NCBI GenBank assembly: GCA_039193195.1
Contig: JBCCWS010000001.1
Span: forward strand, 381,338-445,337
DNA: 64,000 nt
Source of the DNA: Pseudomonadota bacterium
Lineage (GTDB): Bacteria > Pseudomonadota > Gammaproteobacteria > Steroidobacterales > JBCBZW01
Reading direction: 5' to 3'
Shown here: piece by piece, positions 25,676 through 34,580 of the stretch
Position numbering within the stretch: position 1 is the first letter of the stretch
Layout of the letters: each line of letters begins with the position of its first letter
Program-made: the position numbers and the translations under genes
Notes under the pieces: model-generated
Told to the model about the DNA's origin: nothing
Database searches by the model: none
The model's input: only the letters and a program-made list of their open reading frames with translations

Positions 25676-26311
25676 CTAGAGATTGAGTTCGCGCAGCATC
25701 TCGCGCTTGAGAGTGCGGGGGACATCGTCGAGGTCATCGATGAACTCGCGCGTGGCATCCGCGTCGAGGTTGCTCAGCAACACCACCGTGCGATCGCCTT
25801 CGTCTTCGCCGCGGGCGTGTATGCGCACAGCCCCGTTCTCAGCGTTGCGGGCGTTTCGGCTGGGGTTGCCAAAGCTGATGTGAACGCTGTCCTCGCCGTC
25901 GCCATCGGCGTGGATCTCGATACCGTGTTCGCCGATGGAGATGTAGGCCGTGCCGCCGCCATCACCGGTATCCTCCGCAACGATGGTGACCTGCTCCGAT
26001 CCCTCTGAGTCGATATCGACGAGGTTTACGCCATTGTCATCGGCGAGTCGGCGGATGCGACGCGACGCGCGCTCGACGTCTCGGCCCTGCAGCAGTCGGG
26101 CGTCGTCGTCCATGCCCTCGACGCCGGTGGCGGTGTCGCGATCGAGGCGAATGACGATGATCTGCTCATCGTGGTCGTCATCGCTAAACAGCGCCACGTC
26201 GAAGGTGCCCTGTTGCGAGTGACGTGCGCCGGCGGTGATGGGGGCGCTAGCAATGGCGAAGATGGAAAAGCCGAGCAGCAGGGCTGCGGCGGTAGGATGG
26301 GTACGGCTCAT
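25676..26311 (-). CDS. hypothetical exported Asp-rich protein
   Basis: 211 residues with a signal peptide (LLLGFSIFAIASAPITAGA) and an acidic, aspartate-rich body (FSDDDHDEQ, MDDDARLLQGRD, DTGDGGG) that contains repeated beta-strand-like segments (TAYISIGEHGIEIHADGDG, DSVHISFG, GAVRIHARGEDEGD). I recognise no domain. It converges on rlmKL with only six bases between the stops. Function unknown; a periplasmic or secreted location is likely. Confidence 0.7.
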   Translation of the reverse strand: MSRTHPTAAALLLGFSIFAIASAPITAGARHSQQGTFDVALFSDDDHDEQIIVIRLDRDTATGVEGMDDDARLLQGRDVERASRRIRRLADDNGVNLVDIDSEGSEQVTIVAEDTGDGGGTAYISIGEHGIEIHADGDGEDSVHISFGNPSRNARNAENGAVRIHARGEDEGDRTVVLLSNLDADATREFIDDLDDVPRTLKREMLRELNL

Positions 26312-26440
26312 GACTGGGTCCCTCGATCACTCCAACGGGTCGACGAGCCCCGCCCCGGTCTGATGCCGGAGCAAGGGTGTGTTTTCTCGTTGGATGCGCC
26401 TTGGGCCCGGTTGGTTTGCCTCGGTGTCGGCGCGGGGGCG

Positions 26441-27907
26441 TCAGCCCCTCTTCTTGCCGCCATCGCCCTCGCCGCTGGGCACGGCGAAGCGATCGTTGAG
26501 GGTCTCGATGAAGCGCCCGGCGTTGGCGAGTACCGTGTCGAGCTTGCGTCGCGTCAGCGGGCCCCACCCGGTCGGCTGATCCGCCACGGCCAGCATCCAG
26601 CCGGAGGTGTTCTTGCGGATGGCGTTCAAGATCCAGTCGCGATGCGTGTTGCCTTCGAGCTTCGCGCCGAAGTGCTTTACGGTCTGCCCGCTGGCGGCCC
26701 GTCTCAACACCAGGTGCAGATACGCGATAAGGGCGATCAGTACGGCCAGTAACACCCAGTTGATGAACGGGAACTGCTCGGCGAGGCCCGTCCAGGGCGG
26801 AGTAAAGGAGAACCCCTCCCACATCCCGAAGGCTACGCTGGTGCCGAGGGCGACCAAGAGCAGCGCGCCCATCGCCGCGGCATCGAGGATCAGCGAGCGT
26901 CGCTTCCACCAGCGGCGTGCCTCGCGCACGGTCGGCATCATGTCGTCGCGCACGGCCCGCGCCGTGCGTTCCAGGGCGCCGGTCACGCGGTAGGCGCGCT
27001 CTACTTCCACCCGGTCCAGACGCATGTTGATCTCGTCAGCGTCTACCTTGCGCTTTGCCTCGAAGCGGGCGGCTAGCGCTTCGTCTTCGATAGGCAGGGC
27101 GGAAGCGACGTCGTAGATGCGGTAGAAGCGGCCCGCTGTCAGGCCCTGGCTGGCCAGGGCACGCTGCCAGGCGGCGAAGACCTCCTCTGGGTTGTCCTCG
27201 CGAGCCGTAGCGTCTACCTGGTTGAGGATGTACATGAACTTGTTGAAGTCCGGCCGATCCTTCACGTCGCCTACCAGGTGCTTGAGCGTTTGCTGCATGG
27301 CGCCCGGTTCAGGGTGACGCGCGTCGAAGAACACCAGCACCAGGTCTGCCAGGTCGATAATGTGCTCGATGATGGCGAGCGTCGCGGCGCGTTGTTCGTC
27401 CGAGTCGAAGCCCGGGGAGTCGATCAGAATCTTGCCGCGGATCGCCTCTGAGTTGCAGGCCTTTAGCTGCAGGAAGGCGTCCATGCGTTCGGCGTCGCCG
27501 TCGGATACCTCTTCGATCTGATGACTGATCTTGTAGAAGGGGAAGCGAGGGTCGCTGTCCAATGCTAGGCCTGGCAGCACCTGGGGCTGCTCGTTGGGGC
27601 CGTAGCAAACCACCGTGAACTTGTCGTCGACCGCTTGGTTGCCCGTCAGCTGTAAACGCTGGCCCAGGTAGGAGTTTACGAATGTTGACTTACCCGCGGA
27701 GAAAGTGCCGAGCAGGGCGACCACCGGGAACCACGACACCTGCGAGGCCAGGGATTCGTTGGGCTCGGTCAGGCCGAGGCGATGAGTTACCTGATCGAGC
27801 TGGCGAAAGGCCTTTACGACCTCGAGAAGTACGGGGTTCTCCCGCTGTAGATGCGTTTCCAGACGGTGCAGGCGCTCTTCCAGACTGGAGAGTTGCAGTT
27901 GGGACAT
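26441..27907 (-). CDS. membrane-anchored dynamin-like GTPase
   Basis: 488 residues. GTPase motifs are G1 GTFSAGKST (67-75), G3 DSPGFDSDEQ (near 155) and G4 LNQVD (near 225), with a helical N-terminal stretch and a helical region after the G domain. Two hydrophobic helices follow (DAAAMGALLLVALGTSVAF and FINWVLLAVLIALIAYLHLVL) before a basic tail ending GEGDGGKKRG. This matches the bacterial dynamin/EHD-like family thought to remodel or protect membranes. The ATG at 27907 (MSQLQLSSLEERL) is chosen over the longer frame. Partners are not known; a lone gene here. Confidence 0.82.
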   Translation of the reverse strand: MSQLQLSSLEERLHRLETHLQRENPVLLEVVKAFRQLDQVTHRLGLTEPNESLASQVSWFPVVALLGTFSAGKSTFVNSYLGQRLQLTGNQAVDDKFTVVCYGPNEQPQVLPGLALDSDPRFPFYKISHQIEEVSDGDAERMDAFLQLKACNSEAIRGKILIDSPGFDSDEQRAATLAIIEHIIDLADLVLVFFDARHPEPGAMQQTLKHLVGDVKDRPDFNKFMYILNQVDATAREDNPEEVFAAWQRALASQGLTAGRFYRIYDVASALPIEDEALAARFEAKRKVDADEINMRLDRVEVERAYRVTGALERTARAVRDDMMPTVREARRWWKRRSLILDAAAMGALLLVALGTSVAFGMWEGFSFTPPWTGLAEQFPFINWVLLAVLIALIAYLHLVLRRAASGQTVKHFGAKLEGNTHRDWILNAIRKNTSGWMLAVADQPTGWGPLTRRKLDTVLANAGRFIETLNDRFAVPSGEGDGGKKRG

Positions 27908-28035
27908 GAACAAGCTCCGCGGCGTGGCACACGTAATGGCGGTCAATCGTGCCAGCAGGCGAGTGTGGTTACCAGCGAATGGGGGGCCGGTGAGTGCGGT
28001 CTAGGCGGCGCATGTTGCGATCCAGCGGAGTCCGC

Positions 28036-28542
28036 TCAAGCCTCGGATGGACCCTCGGCCGTGAAGCGGCCACGGTGGAAGAGCAGGGGCTTGCCGGCGC
28101 TCTCCTTCATCGCCAAGACCTCTCCGAGCAGGATCACGTGGTCACCGCCATCGTGGGCTTGGCGCGTGGCGCACTGAAGCTGTCCGATGCAGTTGGCGAG
28201 CAAGGGCACGCCGGCGATACCGTCGATGACTCCGCCTAGGTCTGTGAACTTGTCCGTCCGCTTGCTGGCGAAATGGGTAGCAAGCGCTTGCTGTTTCTCG
28301 CTCAGCACGTTGACAGCGAAATGGCTGGCGTTGCGGTACGCCTGCAGGGCGGCAGACTCCCGGCCTAGGCACCAAAGGATCAGCGGTGGCGACAGGGACA
28401 CGCTGGTGAAGCTGTTGACGGTGATGCCGATGGGGTCGCCAGCCTCGTCGCGGGTGGTGACCACCGTGACGCCGGTGGCGAAGGTGCCGAGCACATCGCG
28501 CAAGCGCCGACGTTCGGCATCGTTGGAAAGATCGAGGGTCAT
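28036..28542 (-). CDS. flavin reductase-like domain protein (FMN-binding)
   Basis: A 168-residue split-barrel flavoprotein. FATGVTVVTTRDEAGDPIGITVNSFTSVSLSPPLILWCLG is the FMN-binding signature of the flavin reductase (HpaC/NTAB) family, and a late GGDHVILLGEV strand with PLLFHRGRF completes the fold. Members reduce FMN or FAD with NAD(P)H for two-component monooxygenases; no monooxygenase is adjacent. The start is 28542; the frame is open to 28593. Confidence 0.9.
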   Translation of the reverse strand: MTLDLSNDAERRRLRDVLGTFATGVTVVTTRDEAGDPIGITVNSFTSVSLSPPLILWCLGRESAALQAYRNASHFAVNVLSEKQQALATHFASKRTDKFTDLGGVIDGIAGVPLLANCIGQLQCATRQAHDGGDHVILLGEVLAMKESAGKPLLFHRGRFTAEGPSEA

Positions 28543-28686
28543 GTCGTGGTTCAAGTGGCCTGGGGGAGCGACGGAGCCGCCGCTGCAGTGCATGATATCA
28601 GGTCAATTCGTGGCGACGGGGCCGGGGCCGGTAGCATACCGGGGGCTCGTCGCACCGCGACACTTCAAGATCGGAGTCGCCTGACG

Positions 28687-29964
28687 TTGACCGGAGAGTC
28701 TCGCCGTCGCCTGGCTGCCGCCATCGGTCCCGGGGTGTTGTTCGCTGGCACCGCCATCGGCGTTTCGCATCTTGTGCAGTCAACTCGCGCTGGCGCGGTC
28801 CACGGCCTCGGCTTCGTGCTGATCATCGTGCTTGTGCACGCCTTGAAGTACCCGGCTTTTCGCTTCGCGCCCCATTTCGTCGCAGCCACCGGTGAGTCGC
28901 TGCTACACGGCTACCGGCGCCGCGGGCGCGCCATCTTGGTGCTCTACTTCCTTACCTTTCTCCCCACCCTATGCACTGTCATGGCTGCCTTGGGCATCAC
29001 CCTAGCCGGCCTTGCAGGGGTCACCTTCCAGGTGACGATGACGCCGCCGGTGCTGGCGAGCCTGCTGGTGGTGGCGGCAGTCGTACTCACCCTCGCCGGG
29101 GGCTTCGCGCTGCTCGACCGCCTGACCAAGGTGTTCGTGGCCTTCTTGACCCTAGCGACGCTCGCGGCCACGGTGCTGGTCCTGCCGCGTATCGACTGGC
29201 AATGGGCAAGCCTTGCGCCCCCTGCGCTCGACGGGGCTACGCTCGCCTTTCTGATCGCGCTGGCTGGGTTTATGCCAGCGGGACTGGATCTCTCCGTCAT
29301 GCACAGCTTGTGGAGCGTGGCTCGAGCCCGTCAAACGGGCCTTCGCGCACCCATCGCCGAGGCCATGGTCGACTTCAACATCGGCTACGTGGCCTCGATC
29401 GTGCTGGCTCTTTGCTTCGTACTCATGGGCGCAGGTGTGATGCACCAAGAAGGTGTGGTGCCGGAAGCTGGCGCCGCGGCCTTCGCCGCGCAGGTGGTAA
29501 GTCTCTACGAGCAGACCCTTGGGGCCTGGAGCGGCGCCCTGGTTGGTGCCAGCGCCTTTGCGGTGCTGCTGACCACGCTGCTGGCCATCACCGATGGGTT
29601 TCCGCGGGTGGTCGCCGCCGTGCTGGCGCAGGTGTCATCGCCGACGCCCGGGTCCGCGCGAGGGGGGCGCCGCGACCCCGCGTACGTAGGCGTCATGCTC
29701 GCCATGGCCGCGGTGGCGGTGCTCATGCTGCACTTCGCCTTGAGTAGCTTTCGAGCCTTTATCGACCTGGTCACCACCGTTGGGTTCATCACCAGTCCGA
29801 TCATTGCGTTACTCAACCACTTGGCGGTGACGGGGCCGGACGTACCCCAGGCACTTCGCCCGGGGATCTGGCTACGGCGATGGAGTCTGCTGGGGGTGCT
29901 GGTGCTGTTCGCCGTCGCCATCGCCTACGGGGTGATGTCTTGGCTCACGGCCTCATCATCGTAG
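28687..29964 (+). CDS. NRAMP-like divalent metal ion transporter
   Basis: About 425 residues with eleven or so hydrophobic helices. IGPGVLFAGTAIGVSHLVQSTRAGA resembles the first helix of NRAMP transporters, where metal-binding residues lie, but the canonical DPGN is replaced by AIGVSH, so metal selectivity is uncertain. The start is probably TTG 28687, which directly precedes the conserved helix; longer starts give an implausible Gly/Arg-rich leader. Its 3' end overlaps the convergent phosphorylase gene by 40 bases. Confidence 0.72.
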   Translation: MTGESRRRLAAAIGPGVLFAGTAIGVSHLVQSTRAGAVHGLGFVLIIVLVHALKYPAFRFAPHFVAATGESLLHGYRRRGRAILVLYFLTFLPTLCTVMAALGITLAGLAGVTFQVTMTPPVLASLLVVAAVVLTLAGGFALLDRLTKVFVAFLTLATLAATVLVLPRIDWQWASLAPPALDGATLAFLIALAGFMPAGLDLSVMHSLWSVARARQTGLRAPIAEAMVDFNIGYVASIVLALCFVLMGAGVMHQEGVVPEAGAAAFAAQVVSLYEQTLGAWSGALVGASAFAVLLTTLLAITDGFPRVVAAVLAQVSSPTPGSARGGRRDPAYVGVMLAMAAVAVLMLHFALSSFRAFIDLVTTVGFITSPIIALLNHLAVTGPDVPQALRPGIWLRRWSLLGVLVLFAVAIAYGVMSWLTASSS

Positions 29965-30770
29965 TAGGCGAGGAGTAGGTCGCGTAGGCGCTCGAAGGCT
30001 GCCGCCGCCTCCTGCATGGTCTCCTCGAGAGTGAGGGTTTGGTTCGGTTGCAGGCCAGCCGCGTAGTTGGTGATGAGGCTGATCCCCGCGATTCGAACGC
30101 CTAGGTGCCGCGCAGTGATAGCCTCCGGTACCGTGGACATACCGACCGCGTCGGCGCCTAGGCGGCCCAGCATGCGGATCTCGGCCGGCGTCTCGAAGCT
30201 CGGCCCGGTGACCTGAACGTAGACCCCGCGTCGCAAGGATACCCCACTGCGCTCGCTCGCCCGTTGCAGATGCTCCCCTAGCGCGGGGTCCCAGGCGCGG
30301 CTCATGTCTGGGAATCGAGGGCCTATGTTCTCGTCGTTGTCGCCGATAAGGGGATTGCGACCGGTGAGGTTGATGTGATCATCGATGCGCATGAGGTCGC
30401 CGGGTGTGAGCTGCGGATGAATGCCGCCAGCGGCATTGGTCATCATCAAGCGTTTGACGCCGAGCGCGTGGAGCGTGCGCACTGGGAGGGCGATCTGGGC
30501 CGCGCTGTAGCCCTCGTAGTAGTGCATCCTCCCCTGCATGCACAGGAGCGATCGGCCGTTTGGTAGCTCGCCGAGAAGTAGGCGCCCACGGTGACCGCTC
30601 ACGGTCGATCGCGGGAAGTGGGGTATCTGCTCATAAGCGATCTCTGCGCGCAGGCGGAGCGTCTCTGCGAAGCGCCCGAGCCCGCTGCCGAGGATGATGG
30701 CGTCTTCGCCGAGGGGGGCCCTACCGACGAAGCGTCTGATGGCCTGGGCGGCGTGCTGGTGTTCGCTCAT
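29925..30770 (-). CDS. purine nucleoside phosphorylase (trimeric type)
   Basis: 281 residues. GSGLGRFAETL (phosphate loop), STVSGHRGRLLLGEL, RTLHALGVKRLMMTNAAGGI and GPSFETPAEIRMLGRLGADAVGMSTVPE are the hallmarks of trimeric PNP, which splits (deoxy)inosine and guanosine with phosphate in purine salvage. The start ATG 30770 fits the family; the open frame continues to 30917 into the next gene. It lies 64 bases downstream of the LOG-family gene on the same strand, so the pair may form one salvage operon. Confidence 0.92.
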   Translation of the reverse strand: MSEHQHAAQAIRRFVGRAPLGEDAIILGSGLGRFAETLRLRAEIAYEQIPHFPRSTVSGHRGRLLLGELPNGRSLLCMQGRMHYYEGYSAAQIALPVRTLHALGVKRLMMTNAAGGIHPQLTPGDLMRIDDHINLTGRNPLIGDNDENIGPRFPDMSRAWDPALGEHLQRASERSGVSLRRGVYVQVTGPSFETPAEIRMLGRLGADAVGMSTVPEAITARHLGVRIAGISLITNYAAGLQPNQTLTLEETMQEAAAAFERLRDLLLAYYDDEAVSQDITP

Positions 30771-30834
30771 CACGTGGGGGTCCTGACAGTGCGGTATGCA
30801 GTTGTAGGTGATGGCACCACTAGGGGGCGCGTTC

Positions 30835-31410
30835 TTAGCGCTCTTCACTGCGAAGTAGCTTGTCGACCTCCGGCGCCCGGTATTGGCGTATGCGCTTGAG
30901 CAAGGACGTTGCGTCATCTTCGATGATCAGCATCTCGCGGTGCTGAGCGCGCAGAAAGCCCTCCTCAACCATGTTGTCAATGAAGCGATGGAGGGCCTTC
31001 CAGTAGCCGTCGATCTCCAGCAGAGCCACGGGTTTGGCGTGGTAGCCAAGTTGGGCCCAAGTCCAGACTTCGAAGACCTCCTCCATGGTGCCGATGCCGC
31101 CGGGCAGGGCTACGAACGCGTCTGAGAGCTCGGCCATGAGCGCCTTTCGCTCGTGCATCGTGCCGACGACGCGAAGGTCCGTTTGATGGTGGGCGACTTC
31201 CACCGACATCATGGCTTTGGGGATCACGCCGATCACCTCGCCACCCTCGGCCAAGGCTCCATCCGCCACGGCTCCCATCACGCCGATCCTAGCACCGCCA
31301 TACACAACACCGATGCCGGCCTTCGCGAGCATCCCGCCGAGGACACGGCCCGCCTCACGGTAGCGTGCATGGCGCCCGTCACTCGATCCGCAAAACACGC
31401 AGATACGCAT
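30835..31410 (-). CDS. LOG-family nucleoside 5'-monophosphate phosphoribohydrolase
   Basis: 191 residues beginning MRICVFCGSSDGRHARY, with VVYGGARIGVMGAVADGAL and the signature LPGGIGTMEEVFEVWTWAQLG. The family (formerly lysine decarboxylase-like, TIGR00730) cleaves nucleotide monophosphates such as cytokinin ribotides to free base and ribose 5-phosphate. Its neighbour is a purine nucleoside phosphorylase, fitting nucleotide salvage. The 380 bases upstream to the next gene hold a small inverted repeat (31520-31541) and nothing else I can support. Confidence 0.92.
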   Translation of the reverse strand: MRICVFCGSSDGRHARYREAGRVLGGMLAKAGIGVVYGGARIGVMGAVADGALAEGGEVIGVIPKAMMSVEVAHHQTDLRVVGTMHERKALMAELSDAFVALPGGIGTMEEVFEVWTWAQLGYHAKPVALLEIDGYWKALHRFIDNMVEEGFLRAQHREMLIIEDDATSLLKRIRQYRAPEVDKLLRSEER

Positions 31411-31519
31411 ACGATTCCTTTCCTTCCAGTCTTCGGGCATCGTTCGAAACTCACGCAGTTTCAGTCTATTATCTCGCCGTCGGGCGCGTCTGGGGAGGCG
31501 CCCGCCGGCGTATGGGGGA

Positions 31520-31541
31520 ATTGACGGTCGCAGGTGTCAAT
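31520..31541. repeat. short inverted repeat between divergent genes
   Basis: ATTGAC (31520-31525) and GTCAAT (31536-31541) are separated by 10 bases, a symmetry typical of a dimeric repressor site. It is 110 bp upstream of the LOG-family start and 250 bp upstream of the DUF6134-like gene. No regulator can be named, and the arms are the reverse orientation of the PpsR consensus. Confidence 0.35.
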
Positions 31542-31790
31542 GGCGCGTATCGAAACCGATGGCGAGCCATACCCGAAACCTTCTGCTGACAGCAGCTCGG
31601 CCTGCTCGCCAGGGCGAAGGGCGGCGCGCAGCCGCGAAGCCGAGAACGAGCGCAACGCGTGGAGCGGCCGAACATGGCGAAATGTCACAGCTGATGTCGC
31701 CGGCTCTCACGCCCAGCATAATGGTGAATTGCCCCGTCGCCGGGCGCGCGCGCAGCGCGCAAGGCCTCAGGCTCGAGTTAAGGAATTGTG

Positions 31791-32555
31791 ATGCGAATCC
31801 TGCCTCTACTTACCACGACCATCGCTTGCGCCGGGCTCAGTGCGCAGGCCCTCGCCGGCTTCGACGAGCGACGCTGGGAGTTTAAGGTGTTCCTAGACGA
31901 TCGCGAGATCGGTTACCACACCTTCGTCGTCCGTGAGTCCGAGGATGTCCAGACCGTCGACAGCGAGGCACGCTTCGACGTCAAGATTCTGTTCATCAAC
32001 GCCTTCAAGTATCGACATCGCAGTGAAGAGCGTTGGGTGGACGGCTGCCTGCGGGATATTGCCTCCAGCACCCGCACCAACGGTGATCGCAACCGCGTGG
32101 AAGGTGAGGCAAGCGGTGATGGCTTCACCTTGCGTTCCGTCTCAGCTAGGAGAAAGGCTGATCTGCAGTTTGGCGATGACGACGAGCGCAAGGTGGACTC
32201 GGGCTGTCTGAGCACCTTCGCCTACTGGGATCAGGCTTTCGTCGACCGCGACAGCCTTCTCAACCCGCAGACGGGTGAGGTGGTCCCCGTAGAGATCACG
32301 CGAATGGGGCAGGAGGAGCTCGACGTGAGCGGCATTCGTACGCCAGTCATCCGCTACCGCATCGAGACGCCCGATGGAGAGGTGCAGGTCTGCTACACCA
32401 AGGTGCGCAATCGTTGGGAGTGGGTTCGCCTAGAGTCTCCCATCGAGAACCGTATGCTGCGCTACGAGCGCGAAGGCGGTGAGCTCCCCCGGATGTTGGC
32501 GGCCGCTACCGTCGACCCCTTCGCCGATGAGACCCCGAGCGAAGGTACGCGCTGA
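31791..32555 (+). CDS. exported DUF6134-like protein
   Basis: About 254 residues with a signal peptide (ILPLLTTTIACAGLSAQALA) and a beta-rich body: WEFKVFLDDREIGYHTFVV, then VDSEARFDVKILFINAFKYRH near the middle, and LSTFAYWDQAFVDRDSLLNPQTGE. This resembles the uncharacterised DUF6134 family of periplasmic beta-sheet proteins. It overlaps the next gene by one base (TGATG), so the two are co-translated. The function is unknown; pairing with a lipocalin suggests a lipid- or envelope-related task. Confidence 0.72.
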   Translation: MRILPLLTTTIACAGLSAQALAGFDERRWEFKVFLDDREIGYHTFVVRESEDVQTVDSEARFDVKILFINAFKYRHRSEERWVDGCLRDIASSTRTNGDRNRVEGEASGDGFTLRSVSARRKADLQFGDDDERKVDSGCLSTFAYWDQAFVDRDSLLNPQTGEVVPVEITRMGQEELDVSGIRTPVIRYRIETPDGEVQVCYTKVRNRWEWVRLESPIENRMLRYEREGGELPRMLAAATVDPFADETPSEGTR

Positions 32556-33115
32556 TGGCCACGCGAGCGCCGTCGATTGGGCTGCGGGCTGCTTGCTTCG
32601 CGCTGGTTGCCTTCTTCGGCCTCGCCGCTTGCTCCGATGAGGGAGAACCTATGGAGACCGTCAGCTACGTTGACCTCGAGCGTTTCTCCGGCGATTGGTA
32701 CGTGGTGGCGGGGATCGTGACCTCGATGGAGGAAAAGGCCTACAACCCCGTGGAGACGTACGAGGTTGCCGGGCCTGGCAAGATCGCTACCACTTTCACC
32801 TTCAACAAGGGCTCCTTCGACGGTAAGCAGAAGATCTTCAAGCCGAAGGGGTTTATTCGCAATTCGGAAACGAATGCAGAGTGGGGTATGCAGTTCATCC
32901 CACCCTTCAAGCTCGACTACCGCATCATTTACCTCAATGATAAGTACGAGACCACGGTCATCGGTCGCAATAAGCGCGACCTGGTATGGATCATGGCGCG
33001 CACGCCGTCGATCGACGCGGCAGAGTACGCGGATATCGTCTCCATGCTCGACCAGGTGGGCTACGACACCTCCAAGATTCGTCAGATGCCTCATGAGGCC
33101 ACGAGCCAGGGTTGA
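32555..33115 (+). CDS. lipocalin-family outer-membrane lipoprotein
   Basis: 186 residues. A lipoprotein signal (FALVAFFGLAAC, lipobox ending at Cys26) precedes a lipocalin barrel with the conserved FSGDWYVVAGI (G-x-W), then NPVETYEVAG and the later strands KGFIRNSETNAEW, YRIIYLND and TTVIGRNKRDLVWIMARTP. Relatives such as Blc carry lipids between membranes and act in membrane maintenance. It is translationally coupled to the DUF6134-like gene by a one-base overlap. Confidence 0.85.
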   Translation: MATRAPSIGLRAACFALVAFFGLAACSDEGEPMETVSYVDLERFSGDWYVVAGIVTSMEEKAYNPVETYEVAGPGKIATTFTFNKGSFDGKQKIFKPKGFIRNSETNAEWGMQFIPPFKLDYRIIYLNDKYETTVIGRNKRDLVWIMARTPSIDAAEYADIVSMLDQVGYDTSKIRQMPHEATSQG

Positions 33116-33142
33116 ACTCCTCCCGCCTGCGGCGCGCCCGAG

Positions 33143-34351
33143 CTAGACGCCGCGCACCATCGCGGTGTAGTCCGCGAATGCTGCCTCCACCGCCGACGCT
33201 TCCAAGCCGTAGTCCGCAAGGCTGTACTGGTGGCCGCCCTGCTTGTGGCTTTGTCGTTGTTTGGATAGGTAGGCGCTCATCGCCTCCCGGGCGGCCGCCG
33301 TCAGTTCGCGGTCCATGGCCGCGTAGACGCGCTCCGCGGCGCGCATGGGGTCTGCGATCAGCTCGGGGTAGTCGATGTCGACGAAGTCTGCAGCCGGCAG
33401 CTGGTGGCGCGCGGCGACGTTGCGGTTTACCGCATCGCCGAGGTAGCGCAGGGCCTGGCGGCCGACCTGCTCGTTGTCCACCTTCAACATAGTGGGTTTG
33501 TAGGCCTCCGCAGACAGGCTGCAGTAGGACGCGACGCAGCTCACCGGGTCGCGGCATTGCTGGACCACCAGCGCATCGGGGAACACCTCGAGGATGGCCT
33601 CCATTGCCCATAGGTGGAAGGGCGTTTTCAGCACCCAGAACTTCCCCGGGTACCACCACTGAAGCAGGCGCAGTTGGTCCGCGTACAAGCGGTAGGCGTC
33701 CACCCACTGTTCATGGCTGCGGCCATCGAGCCAGTCGAGGTAGCTGGCGATAGGGCCATAGAACATGAAGCTGTGGGACATCAGGGAGGTTTCCAACAGC
33801 CCGTAACACTCCTCCGGCACGTCGACGGCGGAGGAGTGAATGCTAGACAGGCCCGGGGTGAAGCGCTTGCGAGCACTGATCGCCTTGCGCGACATCTCCA
33901 CACGGTAGTCCTGTTCGAAGTACTGCGAGTCCTCGCGCCACTTGGGCGTCGCTGGCGGCGGCTGCAGCGTCTCCCACAAGCGGGGGGCGCGCACGCTGGA
34001 GTCTTGGGCGAGCAGGCGATGGAGGAACGTTGTGCCTGTGCGCGGTGGTCCGATCAGGAACACCGGTCGCGCCAGCTCGATGCCGCCGATCTCTGGATAG
34101 CGCGCGAGGTACTGGCGCAGGCGAACGCGCTTGATCAGGTTGGCAAGGAGGAGCTTTTGCGCGCGGCTGCGGCCGATGAAGTGAAGCTGCTTCGTTTCCG
34201 CAAGGCTCGTGCACAGTGCGTGTAGCGCGTCGCTCTCAAGGTAGCTTACGTCCTCCTCGCTAGTGTCGCGCGCCGCCCAGCGCAGAAGCTGGGGGACGTC
34301 GAAGGGCGGGGGTGCATCCTTGGTTTCGTCGCCGCGATGGTCGTTCGCCAT
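33143..34351 (-). CDS. sulfotransferase-family protein
   Basis: 402 residues. The PAPS-binding loop is RPVFLIGPPRTGTTFLHRLL (5'-phosphosulfate motif GPPRTGTT), and a later QQCRDPVSCVASYCSL matches the 3'-phosphate-binding region of the sulfotransferase fold. AGGAGTGCTAC lies upstream of ATG 34351. The acceptor is unknown. PAPS would come from the sulfate assimilation route, some genes of which (cysJIH) lie 20 kb away. The gene converges on the lipocalin gene. Confidence 0.85.
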   Translation of the reverse strand: MANDHRGDETKDAPPPFDVPQLLRWAARDTSEEDVSYLESDALHALCTSLAETKQLHFIGRSRAQKLLLANLIKRVRLRQYLARYPEIGGIELARPVFLIGPPRTGTTFLHRLLAQDSSVRAPRLWETLQPPPATPKWREDSQYFEQDYRVEMSRKAISARKRFTPGLSSIHSSAVDVPEECYGLLETSLMSHSFMFYGPIASYLDWLDGRSHEQWVDAYRLYADQLRLLQWWYPGKFWVLKTPFHLWAMEAILEVFPDALVVQQCRDPVSCVASYCSLSAEAYKPTMLKVDNEQVGRQALRYLGDAVNRNVAARHQLPAADFVDIDYPELIADPMRAAERVYAAMDRELTAAAREAMSAYLSKQRQSHKQGGHQYSLADYGLEASAVEAAFADYTAMVRGV

Positions 34352-34518
34352 GTAGCACTCCTGTGGTCGCGGCGCAGTGTGGGGGAATCGGCGCGTAGGC
34401 GCTACCGTCTCACGGCGCACCGTTCTGCAAGCTAAGGTAGGGGCTGATCGAGGCGCGGGATGTGCGTTTGGTCACATCCCCGCGTGCTGGCGACATCTCT
34501 CACGATACGTACGCAAAA

Positions 34519-34546
34519 GGGCGGTACCGATCGTTCGGTACCGCCC
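34519..34546 (-). terminator. Rho-independent terminator after fadA
   Basis: A perfect 12-bp stem, GGGCGGTACCGA (34519-34530) with TCGGTACCGCCC (34535-34546), and a TCGT loop; on the minus strand it is followed by TTTT. It lies 35 bases after the fadA stop and ends the fadN-type/fadA operon. Confidence 0.9.
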
Positions 34547-34580
34547 CATTAGCGGCTGCGCAGTGCGGGATCGGCGTGCC

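Noticed and set aside
31534-31791. 85-residue open frame between the LOG-family and DUF6134-like genes
   Set aside because: Arg/Ala-rich composition, no ribosome site and no recognisable features; treated as intergenic.
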